A DNA stretch of 64,000 nucleotides from Acidobacterium capsulatum ATCC 51196. GTDB taxonomy: Bacteria; Acidobacteriota; Terriglobia; Terriglobales; Acidobacteriaceae. The notes under the pieces were generated by a model. The model did not search any database. It saw only the letters and a program-made list of their open reading frames with translations, and was not told the DNA's origin. Location: assembly GCF_000022565.1 (NCBI RefSeq), contig NC_012483.1, forward strand, positions 3,100,001 through 3,164,000, read 5' to 3'. The position numbers and the translations under genes were made by a program. This document shows positions 10,420 through 19,557 of the stretch, piece after piece (the first letter of the stretch is position 1; the number at the start of each line of letters is the position of its first letter).

Positions 10420-12972
10420 CTAGTTCCGGATCGCTTGCGGAGCCCTTGGATCGTGGCGCAGGGCCTCTAATTCCGGATTCGTTTTAACATACTTCGCTGA
10501 GAAACCCAATTGCAAAGCTCTATCGAGAAGCTGAAGGGCCTGCGTGCGATCATGCATGGCTTCGTATGATTCCGCGTCGCGTTCCAAAAGGTCGGGATCG
10601 TTCGGTGCCAGTACCAAAGACTTGCGGAGCAATGGCAGGGACTGTTCTGGTTGCTGCAGGTCTGCATAATACTCCGCCAGAACGGAAACTAAATAGGGAT
10701 CATCAGGTGTGATTTTGAGCTGTTGCCGAGCCAGGTCCACGGCCGTTTGAAAGGTTTTGCGAATCGTGGCAGGATCGCCCTTGTTCCACTGGAGCGCCGA
10801 GGCGTAATTGCCCCAGGCATCCCAATCCTTGGGATGCTGCTGGACGATATGTGCGTAAAGCTGCACCGCCTGATTGGTGCTGCCTTCTTCCAGCAGGACA
10901 CTGGCCAACGCACTGGCCGTGATCTCTGAAGGGGCAAGCTGTTGCGACTGACGGAAAGCGTTCTCCGCATCCTTCAGACCATTCTGCTTTTGGTATACAA
11001 GTCCAAGGTCATAGAGAACGCGGGAGTTTTTCGGCGTGATCGCGAGCGCGGCTTTGAGGTTGACTTCGGCGTCTTTGTAGTTGCCGTTGTCGATCTGCAT
11101 GGCGCCCAGCAGATAGGGCCAGCGCCAGTCATTCGGGGCGAGCGTCATGGCCATGTTGTAGGCCTTGACTGCCTGTTGCGTCTGACCCTGCTGCCGGTAG
11201 GCCTCCCCCAGCGCTCCGTAGACGCCGGCGCTTCTGGGGGCATCCTGCCGGGCCTGCAAAAGCTCCTGCATGCCGAGGTCATACTGCCCCTGCGCCACGT
11301 GAATGGTGCCGAGGGTTCTCTGCACGTCGGCCAGATCGGCGTTCATCTGTGCGGCCTGATTGGCCGCGCCGCTGGCCTTGGCGGCCCACTGCTGATCTGA
11401 GGTGTCGAGATACATGCGCCAGTAAGCCTGGGCGAGGCCTGCCTCCGCCAGCGGAAAGTTGGGCGAGCGCTGCAGCGTTTTTTGATAAAGCGCAATCGCT
11501 TTTTGCGTGTTGCCGGGCTGATCGTAGCGGTGCAGGAGGCTTTCTGCGTTCTGGTAGTCCTGGTAGGCGGCCGGGGTGGTGCCGGCGGCTTTGGCCTGGG
11601 CGCGCCGGTGCAGCACAGGGTAGAGCGCCACGGCGGCGATAGCCAGCAAGGCGGCCGCTGTTAGCCATGTCATTCGGCGGGAACGCCGGGGAGACGTCGC
11701 CGAAGTCGCGGGCGCGTGCAGCGCGGCGATGGCCTCGGTAAGCGCCTCGCTGAACTGGCGGGCACTGCGGTAGCGATCCCCGGGAGCTTTGGCGGTCGCC
11801 TGATCGATGACTTTTTTGACCGGCGCCGGGATGGGGCGCAACTCCGCCGCCGCTTTGCTTTCGCTGCTGAGCGGGTAAGCGCCGGTGCAGAGATAGAGCA
11901 GCAGCACGCCCATGGCGTAGAGGTCGCTCTGCACCGTCGGGGCCGCGCCGTTGAGAATCTCCGGCGACATATAAGTGGGCGTGCCCGCGTAGCCGGCGGC
12001 GTACTGCAGGTCCTGGCTGAGGCCAAAGTCCATGAGCAGAATGCGGCCATTGTCATCGCGCATGGTGTTGCTGGCCTTGATGTCGCGGTGTAGCAGCCCC
12101 GCATCATGCACGGCGGTGAGCGCGTCGCAGAGTGCGTGCGTGACTTTTGCCGCTTCGTCGGGGGGCATGGGGCCAGTGGACTCGACAATGCGGCTCAGGG
12201 TGCGGCCTCGGACAAAGTCACTCCAGAAGCCGACGCGCCCTTCGTGGCGATCGACGCCATAGACGGGGACGATGTTGGCATGGCGCACGCGAGCCATGGC
12301 GCGGGCCTCGGCGACCACCTCAGCCAGTTGCTGCTCGGGATTGAGGCCGCGCGGCAGCAGCAGCTTGAGGGCGACTTCGCGTTCGAGTACGGGGTCCCAG
12401 GCGCGGTAAACCTCGCCGAAGGCTCCCTGGCCGAGCCGCTGCAGAAGTTGAAATGGCCCCCATTGGCGCATGCCTACCGGCGGGCGCTCGATGGCGATGA
12501 CGGGCGAGGTTTCTTCGCTCATGGGCAGATCGACGGCGCGCATGAGCTGGGAGATTGAGGCGAAGCGCTGCTCAGGATCAGTGGCGAGGCAGCGTTCGAT
12601 GGCTTCGTCCCAGTCCGGCAGTGGTTCGCCGGCTTCGCGCAAGGCCTCGCGCATCTGGGCCAGGATCTGGCCGAAGGCGTGAATGTCTCCAGAGGGGGCG
12701 GCGGGATGCGCTTGCGCGACGGTGCTGAGGATTTCGCTGGAAGAGGCCGGAGCATTGCCAGGGAAGTGCAGGATGCGCACACGGAGCTGGCCTTCCGGGG
12801 ATTCCAGAAGAATGGACTCGGCACTCAGCCAGCCATGAACACGCCCGGCTGCATGCGCGGCGGCCAACTCGTTGCCGAGCTGGCTGGCGATGCGAAGAGC
12901 CGTCTCATGCGTGAGGCGGTGGGATGCGATGCGGCTGGCCAGCGTCTCTTCGGAGGGCCTGGATTCCGCCAT
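10420..12972 (-). CDS. Membrane Ser/Thr protein kinase with TPR domain
   Basis: An 850-residue PknB-type kinase. Order: a degenerate kinase-like segment (residues about 1-150, with VHGWLSAESILLE in place of the usual HRDLKxxN loop); a complete kinase domain with LGQGAFGEV (180-188), Lys203, HRDIKASN (Asp297) and DFG (315-317); a transmembrane helix at about 434-454; then some ten TPR-like repeats to the C-terminus, outside the membrane if topology is as in PknB. The frame is open 26 codons further up, but GAGGAA lies 7 bases before the ATG at 12972 (MAESRPSEET), which is chosen. It is followed by the small GGGPNEKT peptide gene. Kinase activity is well supported; substrate is unknown. Confidence 0.92.
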   Translation of the reverse strand: MAESRPSEETLASRIASHRLTHETALRIASQLGNELAAAHAAGRVHGWLSAESILLESPEGQLRVRILHFPGNAPASSSEILSTVAQAHPAAPSGDIHAFGQILAQMREALREAGEPLPDWDEAIERCLATDPEQRFASISQLMRAVDLPMSEETSPVIAIERPPVGMRQWGPFQLLQRLGQGAFGEVYRAWDPVLEREVALKLLLPRGLNPEQQLAEVVAEARAMARVRHANIVPVYGVDRHEGRVGFWSDFVRGRTLSRIVESTGPMPPDEAAKVTHALCDALTAVHDAGLLHRDIKASNTMRDDNGRILLMDFGLSQDLQYAAGYAGTPTYMSPEILNGAAPTVQSDLYAMGVLLLYLCTGAYPLSSESKAAAELRPIPAPVKKVIDQATAKAPGDRYRSARQFSEALTEAIAALHAPATSATSPRRSRRMTWLTAAALLAIAAVALYPVLHRRAQAKAAGTTPAAYQDYQNAESLLHRYDQPGNTQKAIALYQKTLQRSPNFPLAEAGLAQAYWRMYLDTSDQQWAAKASGAANQAAQMNADLADVQRTLGTIHVAQGQYDLGMQELLQARQDAPRSAGVYGALGEAYRQQGQTQQAVKAYNMAMTLAPNDWRWPYLLGAMQIDNGNYKDAEVNLKAALAITPKNSRVLYDLGLVYQKQNGLKDAENAFRQSQQLAPSEITASALASVLLEEGSTNQAVQLYAHIVQQHPKDWDAWGNYASALQWNKGDPATIRKTFQTAVDLARQQLKITPDDPYLVSVLAEYYADLQQPEQSLPLLRKSLVLAPNDPDLLERDAESYEAMHDRTQALQLLDRALQLGFSAKYVKTNPELEALRHDPRAPQAIRN

Positions 12973-13115
12973 TTTTCTGTTCCTCAAGGCAGATGGGGAT
13001 GGGCGCTGCCTTGAAGGCCTGGGCAGTGCTCGCCTCATCATAGGCCACAAAGGTTGGCGTGCCTATTGGATTGTGTGACTTCTGAGAACCTGCTGGCGGT
13101 GAGGTGAAACGCGGG

Positions 13116-14522
13116 TCAGGCGCGATGATGCTGCGAGGCTGGCAACAGGACGTCGACGCAGGTGCCCTTGCCCGGCTGGCTGCGGATGGCGATGCTGCCG
13201 CCGCAGCTTTCCACAATGGCTTTGCAGATGGCGAGGCCGAGGCCGGTGCCGCCCGTGGCGCGAGAGCGGGAACGGTCGCCGCGATAGAAGCGCTCAAAGA
13301 CATGCGGCAGGTCTTCCGGTGGAATGCCTTCGCCCTGGTCCTCGATTTGCAGGCGCACATTGCCGGGCTGCGTCTGCACGCGGATCCATACATTTCGAGC
13401 AGGTGGAGTGTGCTGCAGCGCGTTCACGACGAGGTTGGAGAGCAGCGTTGCGGCTGCTTCGGCATCGACGGGTACCCAGGCGGGATCGTCGGTTTCGGCA
13501 TGAAGCTCAATCTGCCCAGACTGCGCCATCCGCTCAAACTGGGCAGCCGCAGCCAGAGCGGCCTCGGTGATGTTGCAGACAGTTTGCGCGCGCAATGCCG
13601 GCTGTTCGAGCCGAGCCAGCAGAAGCATGCTCTGCACAAGCTCTTCCATGCGGCCGCAATCGGCGAGGCAGAGGTTGAGACCGGCGTGATAGTCCTCGCT
13701 GGAGCGTGGACGCGAGGCGAGCAACTGCAGCGACGACTTCACAATGGTGACAGCCGTTTTGAGCTCGTGCGCGGCATTGTGCAGAAAGATCTGCTGCTGG
13801 CGGAAGCCCTCATCCAGACGAAGAGTCGCGGATTCCAGAGTTGCGGCCAGCGCGCCCAGCTCCTCAACGAGCGCAACATCTTCAGGGGTGCGGAAGAGCG
13901 GTTGCGAGGGCTGCACCTGCGCGGCGGCGCGATTGAGGTGGTCCAAGGGCGCGAGGCCCCGGCGCAAGAGGAAGACGAGGATCGTCCCGGTGATGAGCAG
14001 CAGAATGCCGTTGGCGAGAAGCAGAAATTGCCCGGCGCGCTGGACCTCCTCATAAACGTGGTGGACAGAGGCGGCGTAATAGATGGTCACCGGGCGCGCG
14101 ATGCCGGGTCCTCCATCGTCAGCGTCGATTTGACGAACTCCGTGGAGGACGATGCCGCGATAGTGCCCATTGTGTAAGCGAAAGTTGCGGTATTGTCCGT
14201 GCAGAATGGCTTCGCGGCAGTCCGGTGTCCAACGTGCGGATTGAGCCAGAACGCGGCCATTCTGTTCGACAACCTGCCAGAGATCGCCCCGGCGCAGATC
14301 GAGCGCGTGCAAATCGACCTTGACGGTATCGGAGGCGTCTTCCGCGTCCTGCACCGCACCCAGCAGAGAATCTGCGCGGCCCCGCAGCATGAGGTCAAAG
14401 GCGCGAAACTGATCGTGGCGCGTGTAGATGAGGGTGGCGCCGCTGATGCCGAGCGCGAGCGCCACCTCCAGCAGCAGAACTGTGACGATGAGCCGGCGCC
14501 GAAGTGAGTAGGACTTTCTCAT
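13116..14522 (-). CDS. Sensor histidine kinase
   Basis: A 468-residue membrane histidine kinase. Two helices (about 11-33 and 165-186) bracket a periplasmic sensor region of 130 residues with no recognised fold. HAMP-like sequence follows, then the HisKA H-box [13 protein letters not shown] (His252 is the phosphorylated residue) and an HATPase domain with the N-box [17 protein letters not shown] and [12 protein letters not shown]. It overlaps the response regulator by 4 bp (ATGA), so it is the cognate partner. The pair is divergent from the pectin methylesterase gene, which makes a role in polymer or envelope sensing possible but not shown. Confidence 0.93.
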   Translation of the reverse strand: MRKSYSLRRRLIVTVLLLEVALALGISGATLIYTRHDQFRAFDLMLRGRADSLLGAVQDAEDASDTVKVDLHALDLRRGDLWQVVEQNGRVLAQSARWTPDCREAILHGQYRNFRLHNGHYRGIVLHGVRQIDADDGGPGIARPVTIYYAASVHHVYEEVQRAGQFLLLANGILLLITGTILVFLLRRGLAPLDHLNRAAAQVQPSQPLFRTPEDVALVEELGALAATLESATLRLDEGFRQQQIFLHNAAHELKTAVTIVKSSLQLLASRPRSSEDYHAGLNLCLADCGRMEELVQSMLLLARLEQPALRAQTVCNITEAALAAAAQFERMAQSGQIELHAETDDPAWVPVDAEAAATLLSNLVVNALQHTPPARNVWIRVQTQPGNVRLQIEDQGEGIPPEDLPHVFERFYRGDRSRSRATGGTGLGLAICKAIVESCGGSIAIRSQPGKGTCVDVLLPASQHHRA

Positions 14523-15211
14523 TCCGAAGTGATCTGGTTGTGGGCTACAAGCCGGTAGCCACGGCCTCGCAGCGTTTCGATCCAGGCATCGCCCTCCTGC
14601 TGGTTGAGCTTGCGGCGCAGGTTAGAGATGTGGGCTTCGATGACGTTGGAGTGATGCTCCCAGTTGTAGTCGTAGAGATGCTCGAGCAGCGTCTGCTTTG
14701 AGACCACGGAGCGGGGACGATGGCCGAGAAACTCGAGCACCCGGTATTCAGTCGGCGAGAGTTCAATGGGAATTCCGTGGCAGGTTACGGACTTCTCCAC
14801 GGTATCGAGCACGAGCGCACCGATGTTGATGACTGGATGGCTGACGCCCTTGCCGCGGCGGATGAGGGCTTTGGCGCGAGCGAGCAACTCCCCGAGGTCA
14901 AAAGGCTTGGCGAGGTAATCGTCGGCGCCAGCGTTGAGCAGTTCAATGACAGAGGCCTTTTCCGCGACGGCCGTCAGCACCAGGACCGGCGTGGCAATGC
15001 CTTTGCCGCGCATGTCGCGCAGCACGCCGAGGCCATCGAGCCCCGGAAGCATGAGGTCGAGAAGGACCAGGTCGTATTCGGTCTGCAGGCAGAGGTCGCG
15101 GCCGGCGAGGCCGGAATGAGCCAGATCGACGGCCCATCCCGGGCCCTCGCGCATGGCGGCGGCGATGTTGCCGGCCAGACGTTCTTCATCTTCGACGACG
15201 AGTATCCGCAT
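14519..15211 (-). CDS. OmpR-family response regulator
   Basis: A 230-residue two-domain regulator. The receiver has the acidic pair ED (residues 7-8), phosphoacceptor Asp52 (LLDLMLPGLDG) and Lys102 (AKPF). The C-terminal winged helix has LSPTEYRVLEFL, VIEAHISNLRRKL and IETLRGRGYRL, typical of OmpR/QseB-type DNA binding. It is the first gene of the pair with the histidine kinase. Only 74 bp separate its start from that of the pectin methylesterase on the other strand, so the two promoters share one short region and this regulator could act there. Confidence 0.93.
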   Translation of the reverse strand: MRILVVEDEERLAGNIAAAMREGPGWAVDLAHSGLAGRDLCLQTEYDLVLLDLMLPGLDGLGVLRDMRGKGIATPVLVLTAVAEKASVIELLNAGADDYLAKPFDLGELLARAKALIRRGKGVSHPVINIGALVLDTVEKSVTCHGIPIELSPTEYRVLEFLGHRPRSVVSKQTLLEHLYDYNWEHHSNVIEAHISNLRRKLNQQEGDAWIETLRGRGYRLVAHNQITSE

Positions 15212-15285
15212 GTTGGAAGATTACGCCTGCGAAGCTTTAGTTTTGCTGAAGGCGAGGGGCGGCCGGGGCCCGGGTGGGATAAGGT

Positions 15286-16332
15286 ATGCTTTTCGTCATG
15301 GTCAGACCACGCTCATTTCTTGCCCTGTTGTTGATCCTTTCGGCCGGAGGGATGGCCCACGCCGCGAATGTGACGGTGCTGGTGCGCCCCGGCGCGCCGA
15401 TGTTTCAGCCGGGCGAGAAGCCGCATGGGATAGAGGTGTTTCCCACCATCGAGAATGCGCTCGATCATGCTCCGCTGCCGCCGCCGGGCGGCCGGGTGAT
15501 CATTCGCATCATGCCGGGGGTGTATCACGAGCGGATCTGGGTTCCGCAGAACCGGAAGAATGTGACGCTGATCGGGCTGGGAAAGACTCCGGCAGAGACG
15601 GTGATCACGGCTGGCCATTATGCGAAGGAGGCTGGCGGAACATTTTTCACCGAGACGGCTGAGATTGCCGGAAACGGATTTGAGGCCGACAATCTCACCT
15701 TTGCCAACAGCGCGGGCAATGTGGGGCAGGCGGTGGCGGTTTCAGTGCTGGCTGATCGCGTGATCTTCAAGCATTGCCGCTTTCTCGGTTATCAGGACAC
15801 GCTGTTTGCCAACTATGGCCGCCAATATTACGTGGATGACTTCATTGAGGGGGCTGTGGACTTTATTTTTGGCGATGCCGCGGCGGTGTTTGACCAGAGC
15901 GAGATTCATGCCGTGGCGCCGGGCTATCTGACCGCGCAGAGCCGGTTGCGTCCGGATGCGAAGACGGGATTTGTGATTCTCAACAGCAGGATCACGCTGG
16001 CCCCCGGCATTGGTGAGGGCATGGAACGGCATGGACGCGAATATGTTGCGCTGGGGCGGCCCTGGCGGCGGTATTCGCGGGTGGTTTACCTGAACACTTT
16101 GATGCCCGCCGGGATTCTGCCGCAGGGGTGGTCGCGGTGGGGGATATCGGATTCCTACAAGACTACGTTTTATGCCGAGGCGGGTTCGCATGGGCCGGGC
16201 GCGACGATGAGTGAGCGGGTGCCGTGGGAACGGAAGTTGTCTGCGGCGCAGAGCAGAGTGTTTGAGCCGCAGAATTTTCTGCGCGGCAAGGATGGATGGA
16301 ACCCGGTTGCGGCGGCTGCCAGGCTGCCTTGA
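15286..16332 (+). CDS. Secreted pectin methylesterase (CE8)
   Basis: A 348-residue right-handed beta-helix esterase that removes methyl groups from homogalacturonan. A signal peptide is visible (basic start, LALLLILSAGG, cleavage near AHA-AN). Family motifs: GQAVAV, GYQDTL (catalytic Asp), VDFIFGDAA (second Asp) and LGRPW (Arg). Start at 15286 has GGTGGG 7 bases upstream; ATG at 15298 is an alternative. Product would be demethylated pectate, which lyases or hydrolases must cut further; released galacturonate would feed the uxaC-exuT-uxaE operon 10 kb away. No pectate lyase is in the window. Confidence 0.93.
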   Translation: MLFVMVRPRSFLALLLILSAGGMAHAANVTVLVRPGAPMFQPGEKPHGIEVFPTIENALDHAPLPPPGGRVIIRIMPGVYHERIWVPQNRKNVTLIGLGKTPAETVITAGHYAKEAGGTFFTETAEIAGNGFEADNLTFANSAGNVGQAVAVSVLADRVIFKHCRFLGYQDTLFANYGRQYYVDDFIEGAVDFIFGDAAAVFDQSEIHAVAPGYLTAQSRLRPDAKTGFVILNSRITLAPGIGEGMERHGREYVALGRPWRRYSRVVYLNTLMPAGILPQGWSRWGISDSYKTTFYAEAGSHGPGATMSERVPWERKLSAAQSRVFEPQNFLRGKDGWNPVAAAARLP

Positions 16333-16349
16333 GGGGATTTGCCGCTGCG

Positions 16350-16365
16350 TGTGACCGGTGTCACT
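16350..16365. promoter_or_regulatory. CRP/FNR-type palindrome upstream of hemY
   Basis: TGTGACCGGTGTCACT, matching TGTGA-N6-TCACA at 9 of 10 positions, in the gap between the pectin methylesterase stop and hemY, 80 bp before the hemY start. Similar sites occur at 21032 and 22951. Confidence 0.5.
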
Positions 16366-16445
16366 GCCGCAGCGGCCACCGATGCTTAACGTGAAGCACA
16401 GCAGTGGTTTCCAGTCTTCTGGAGCCCTCTGCGGTGAAGGAACGC

Positions 16446-17873
16446 ATGAAGCACACGGTCATTCTCGGCGGCGGCATCACGGGGCTTACCGCCGCCTACA
16501 TTTTGCGGCAGCGCGCGGGCGGGGCCATGCGAGTCACACTGCTGGAGAGTGGCCAGCGGCTGGGCGGAAAGATTGCCACGGCAGAAGAAAACGGCTTCCT
16601 GATGGAGGGCGGTCCGGATTCTTTTCTGGCGCGCAAGCGCGTCACGATGGAGATTTGCCGCGAGCTGGGGCTGGAAGAGCAATTGATGCCGACCGCTCCT
16701 GGCGAGCGCACCACGTATGTGTGGAGCGGCGGCAAGCTGCATCCTTTGCCGATGGGCGTGACGCCGATGCTGCGCTCAAAGCTGATTTCCTGGCCCGGCA
16801 AACTGCGCATGGGAGCCGAGGCGCTGATTCCGCCGCGCAGTGTGGAAGAGGATGAGAGCCTCGCCAGCTTTGTGGGGCGGCGCTTCGGCCGGGAAGCCCT
16901 GGACAAGCTGGCGGCTCCGCTGATGGCTGGAATTTATTCGGCGGACGCAACCCGGCTGAGCATGCAGAGCACCTTTGCCATGCTGCCCGCCATGGAAAAG
17001 AAGCATGGCAGCGTGCTGCGCGGATGGTTGCGGAGCAAACAAACCCATAAGAATAGCGGGGCTGGAGCGGGGACGATGTTCCTGACCCTGCGCGGCGGCA
17101 TGCGGCAACTGGTGGAGGCGCTGACGGCAGAGCTGCCGCGGGAAGACGTGCGGATGGACTGTCCTGCGCTGGCCGTGCTGCCGAAGGACGGCAAGTATGA
17201 GGTTGTGCTGCGCGGCGGCGACAGCCTGCTGGCCGACGATGTGATTCTGGCGACCCCGGCCGCGGTGAGCGCGCGGCTGCTTGATCTGCTGGACCCGCAA
17301 CTGGCGGCGCGGCTGCGCATGGTGCGCTATGTTTCGACCGCGACCGTGTCGCTGGGCTTTCGGGAGAGCGATCTGGCTGCGATGCCCAAGGGCTTTGGGT
17401 TTGTGGTGCCCCGGCAGGAGGGGCGGAAGATTACGGCCTGCACCTGGTCATCGATGAAGTTTGCCGGGCGCGCGCCGGAGGGGCATCTGCTGCTGCGGGT
17501 GTTTCTGGGCGGCGCGGGCGCGGAGCATGTGGCGGAGCAGGACGGTGCGGCGCTCGTGGAAGCGGCACGGCAGGAACTGCGCCGGACCATGGGGATTGCC
17601 GCGGAGCCGGTGACGGCGCGTGTCTACCGGTGGGAAAAGGGAACTCCGCAGTATGAAGTGGGTCACGCCGAGCGCGTGGCCGAGATCGAGGCGCTGGCGC
17701 ATGGGCATCGGGGCCTGTTTCTGGCCGGTGCGGCCTACCATGGCGCGGGCGTGCCGGATTGCATGCAGAACGCGCTGGACATTGCCGGGAGGCTCGCCGC
17801 GCAGTATGGGATGAGCGCCGCGCTGGCTTGGAACGCGGTGCGGGAGCAAGGAACAGTTACAGAGAGGAAATAG
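16446..17873 (+). CDS. hemY: Oxygen-dependent protoporphyrinogen oxidase, HemY type
   Basis: A 475-residue FAD amine-oxidase-fold enzyme that oxidises protoporphyrinogen IX (or coproporphyrinogen III in the coproporphyrin-dependent route) late in heme synthesis. The dinucleotide-binding site VILGGGITGLTAAYIL is at the N-terminus, followed by RLGGKIAT and EGGPDSF; the C-terminus has GLFLAGAAYHGAGVPDCMQN, the second FAD-contact motif. The frame is open to a GTG at 16404, but AAGGA lies 5 bases before the ATG at 16446, where the family begins. The radical SAM gene follows by 2 bp, so both are likely co-transcribed. A CRP/FNR-like site lies upstream. Confidence 0.93.
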   Translation: MKHTVILGGGITGLTAAYILRQRAGGAMRVTLLESGQRLGGKIATAEENGFLMEGGPDSFLARKRVTMEICRELGLEEQLMPTAPGERTTYVWSGGKLHPLPMGVTPMLRSKLISWPGKLRMGAEALIPPRSVEEDESLASFVGRRFGREALDKLAAPLMAGIYSADATRLSMQSTFAMLPAMEKKHGSVLRGWLRSKQTHKNSGAGAGTMFLTLRGGMRQLVEALTAELPREDVRMDCPALAVLPKDGKYEVVLRGGDSLLADDVILATPAAVSARLLDLLDPQLAARLRMVRYVSTATVSLGFRESDLAAMPKGFGFVVPRQEGRKITACTWSSMKFAGRAPEGHLLLRVFLGGAGAEHVAEQDGAALVEAARQELRRTMGIAAEPVTARVYRWEKGTPQYEVGHAERVAEIEALAHGHRGLFLAGAAYHGAGVPDCMQNALDIAGRLAAQYGMSAALAWNAVREQGTVTERK

Positions 17874-17875
17874 CC

Positions 17876-19000
17876 ATGATTACAGCCGCAGGGCCTAACG
17901 CACATCCGCACAGCGGGAAGCCGCTCGATTACACGCAGAACCCGATGATTGTGTATTGGGAGATGACGCAGGCCTGTCCGCTGGCGTGCCGGCATTGCCG
18001 TGCCGAGGCGGTGACCATGCCGCACCCCTGCGAGTTGAACTATGACGAGAGCCGCGATCTGCTGCGCCAGATTGCCGCGTTCGGCGACCCGAAGCCGCAC
18101 CTGATTCTGACGGGCGGCGATCCGTTGCAGCGGCTGGACCTGTTCTCACTGATTGATGAGGCAAGGGACCTTGGGATCTCCGTGTCGATTACTCCTGCTG
18201 CCAGCAAGAACCTGACGCTCGAGAAGCAGCGCGAGTTGAAAGAGCATGGCATCGACAGCCTGGGGTTGAGCCTGGATGGCTCGACGGCGGAGCGGCATGA
18301 CGCGGTGCGCTGCGTGGAGGGCTGCTTTGAGCAGACGCTGCGCGCGCTGCGGGATGCGGCGACGGCGGGGTTTCCGGTGCAGGTCAACACGCTGGTTTCA
18401 GAGGAGACGGTGGATGATCTTCCGGCAGTGTATGAACTGCTGAAGCAGCATGAGGTGATGCGGTGGAGCCTCTTCTTTCTGATTGCGGTGGGGCGCGGGC
18501 GCACATTGCAGCCGATCTCCGCGCAGCATGGGGAGAACCTGATGCGCTGGATTTATGACATTTCACGGAAAGCTCCGTTTGCGATCAAGACGACCGAAGC
18601 GCCGTCGTACCGGCGCGTGGCGCTCGAAGAGATGCGAGCCAACGGGATGCATGCGGAGGAGGTTCATCGCACTCCGGTGGCTCGGGGCTTCGGCATTCGC
18701 GATGGGCACGGCATTGTGTTTGTGTCGAATCAGGGGGACATTTACCCGGCGGGCTTTTTGCCGCTGGCGGCGGGGAATGTGCGGCGGAATCAGCTTTCGT
18801 TTGTGTACCGGCATGCGCCGGTGTTTCGCGATCTGCATGCGCCGGAGCGGTTTCGCGGCAAGTGCGGGCGGTGCGAGTACCGGGGACTGTGCGGAGGGTC
18901 GCGGGCGCGGGCGTTTGCGTACACGGGCGATCCGCTGGCGAGCGATCCCTTCTGCCCCTACCAGCCGGCGCATGAGCCGGTGGCGCTGCTGCACGCCTAG
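17876..19000 (+). CDS. Radical SAM/SPASM protein, heme-pathway type (AhbD/NirJ-like)
   Basis: A 374-residue radical SAM enzyme. The [4Fe-4S]-SAM motif is CPLACRHC near residue 35; the SAM-contact GGDP follows; the C-terminal SPASM region has CGRCEYRGLCGG and a late FCPY, providing ligands for an auxiliary cluster. Sequence type is that of proteins found next to porphyrin genes and related to AhbD and NirJ, which remove side-chain carboxyls or propionates from iron porphyrins. The start (ATG 17876, AGAGAGGAAA upstream) is 2 bp after hemY, so a heme role is likely. Exact reaction is not established; peptide-modifying SPASM enzymes are the alternative, but no precursor peptide is adjacent. Confidence 0.82.
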   Translation: MITAAGPNAHPHSGKPLDYTQNPMIVYWEMTQACPLACRHCRAEAVTMPHPCELNYDESRDLLRQIAAFGDPKPHLILTGGDPLQRLDLFSLIDEARDLGISVSITPAASKNLTLEKQRELKEHGIDSLGLSLDGSTAERHDAVRCVEGCFEQTLRALRDAATAGFPVQVNTLVSEETVDDLPAVYELLKQHEVMRWSLFFLIAVGRGRTLQPISAQHGENLMRWIYDISRKAPFAIKTTEAPSYRRVALEEMRANGMHAEEVHRTPVARGFGIRDGHGIVFVSNQGDIYPAGFLPLAAGNVRRNQLSFVYRHAPVFRDLHAPERFRGKCGRCEYRGLCGGSRARAFAYTGDPLASDPFCPYQPAHEPVALLHA

Positions 19001-19116
19001 AACGTAAATCTCTGGCGCAACGGCAATGGCCGGGCGTAGGATGTGTGCGCCTCGGAGGCAGCAAGACGACGAGGCGTGAAAATGGAGTACCCTGCAATCC
19101 CCTGGAGGCTCGGACG

Positions 19117-19539
19117 ATGAAACTCCTGTTGGTGATGTTTGCATGCATGCTGCCGGTGCTGGGCTTTGGGCCGGTGCAACAGAGTCCGGCGGCGGGCACC
19201 CAGAGCGCTCCGGCGGTGCCGGGCGCGGACGTAGTGAATCCCGTAAAGCCGACGGCGGCCTCGCAGGCCGAAGCGAAGAAGATCTATAGCTGGGACTGCG
19301 CGATGTGCCACGGCGATAACGGCAACGGGAAGGGCGACCTGGCGGTGTCAGAGAAGCTGACGCTGCCGGATTACCGCGAGGCGGCGGCGCTCAAGGGAGT
19401 GACGGATGGGCAGATGTTCTATGCGATTCGTCATGGGCTGGGGCAGATGCCGCCGGAAGACCCGCAGCGCGCCAATGATGAGACGGTGTGGAACCTGGTG
19501 ATCTATCTGCGGTCGCTCTCGAAGCCACCTGCGCCGTAA
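19117..19539 (+). CDS. Monoheme cytochrome c, periplasmic
   Basis: A 140-residue class I cytochrome c. Signal peptide (KLLLVMFACMLPVLGFG), then an Ala/Pro-rich linker, then the heme site CAMCH in IYSWDCAMCHGDNGNGKGD, and a distal Met in GLGQMPPE. The frame extends upstream, but GGAGG lies 8 bases before the ATG at 19117. It follows the radical SAM gene by 116 bp in the same direction and could be part of the heme-linked group. Electron partner is unknown. Confidence 0.88.
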   Translation: MKLLLVMFACMLPVLGFGPVQQSPAAGTQSAPAVPGADVVNPVKPTAASQAEAKKIYSWDCAMCHGDNGNGKGDLAVSEKLTLPDYREAAALKGVTDGQMFYAIRHGLGQMPPEDPQRANDETVWNLVIYLRSLSKPPAP

Positions 19540-19557
19540 CGCGGCCGGAGGCGAGGA

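Noticed and set aside
10173-10487. 104-codon plus-strand frame over the GGGPNEKT gene
   Set aside because: Runs antisense to the small peptide and into the kinase end, with no start signal; the minus-strand frame has the repeated motif and the operon-like position.
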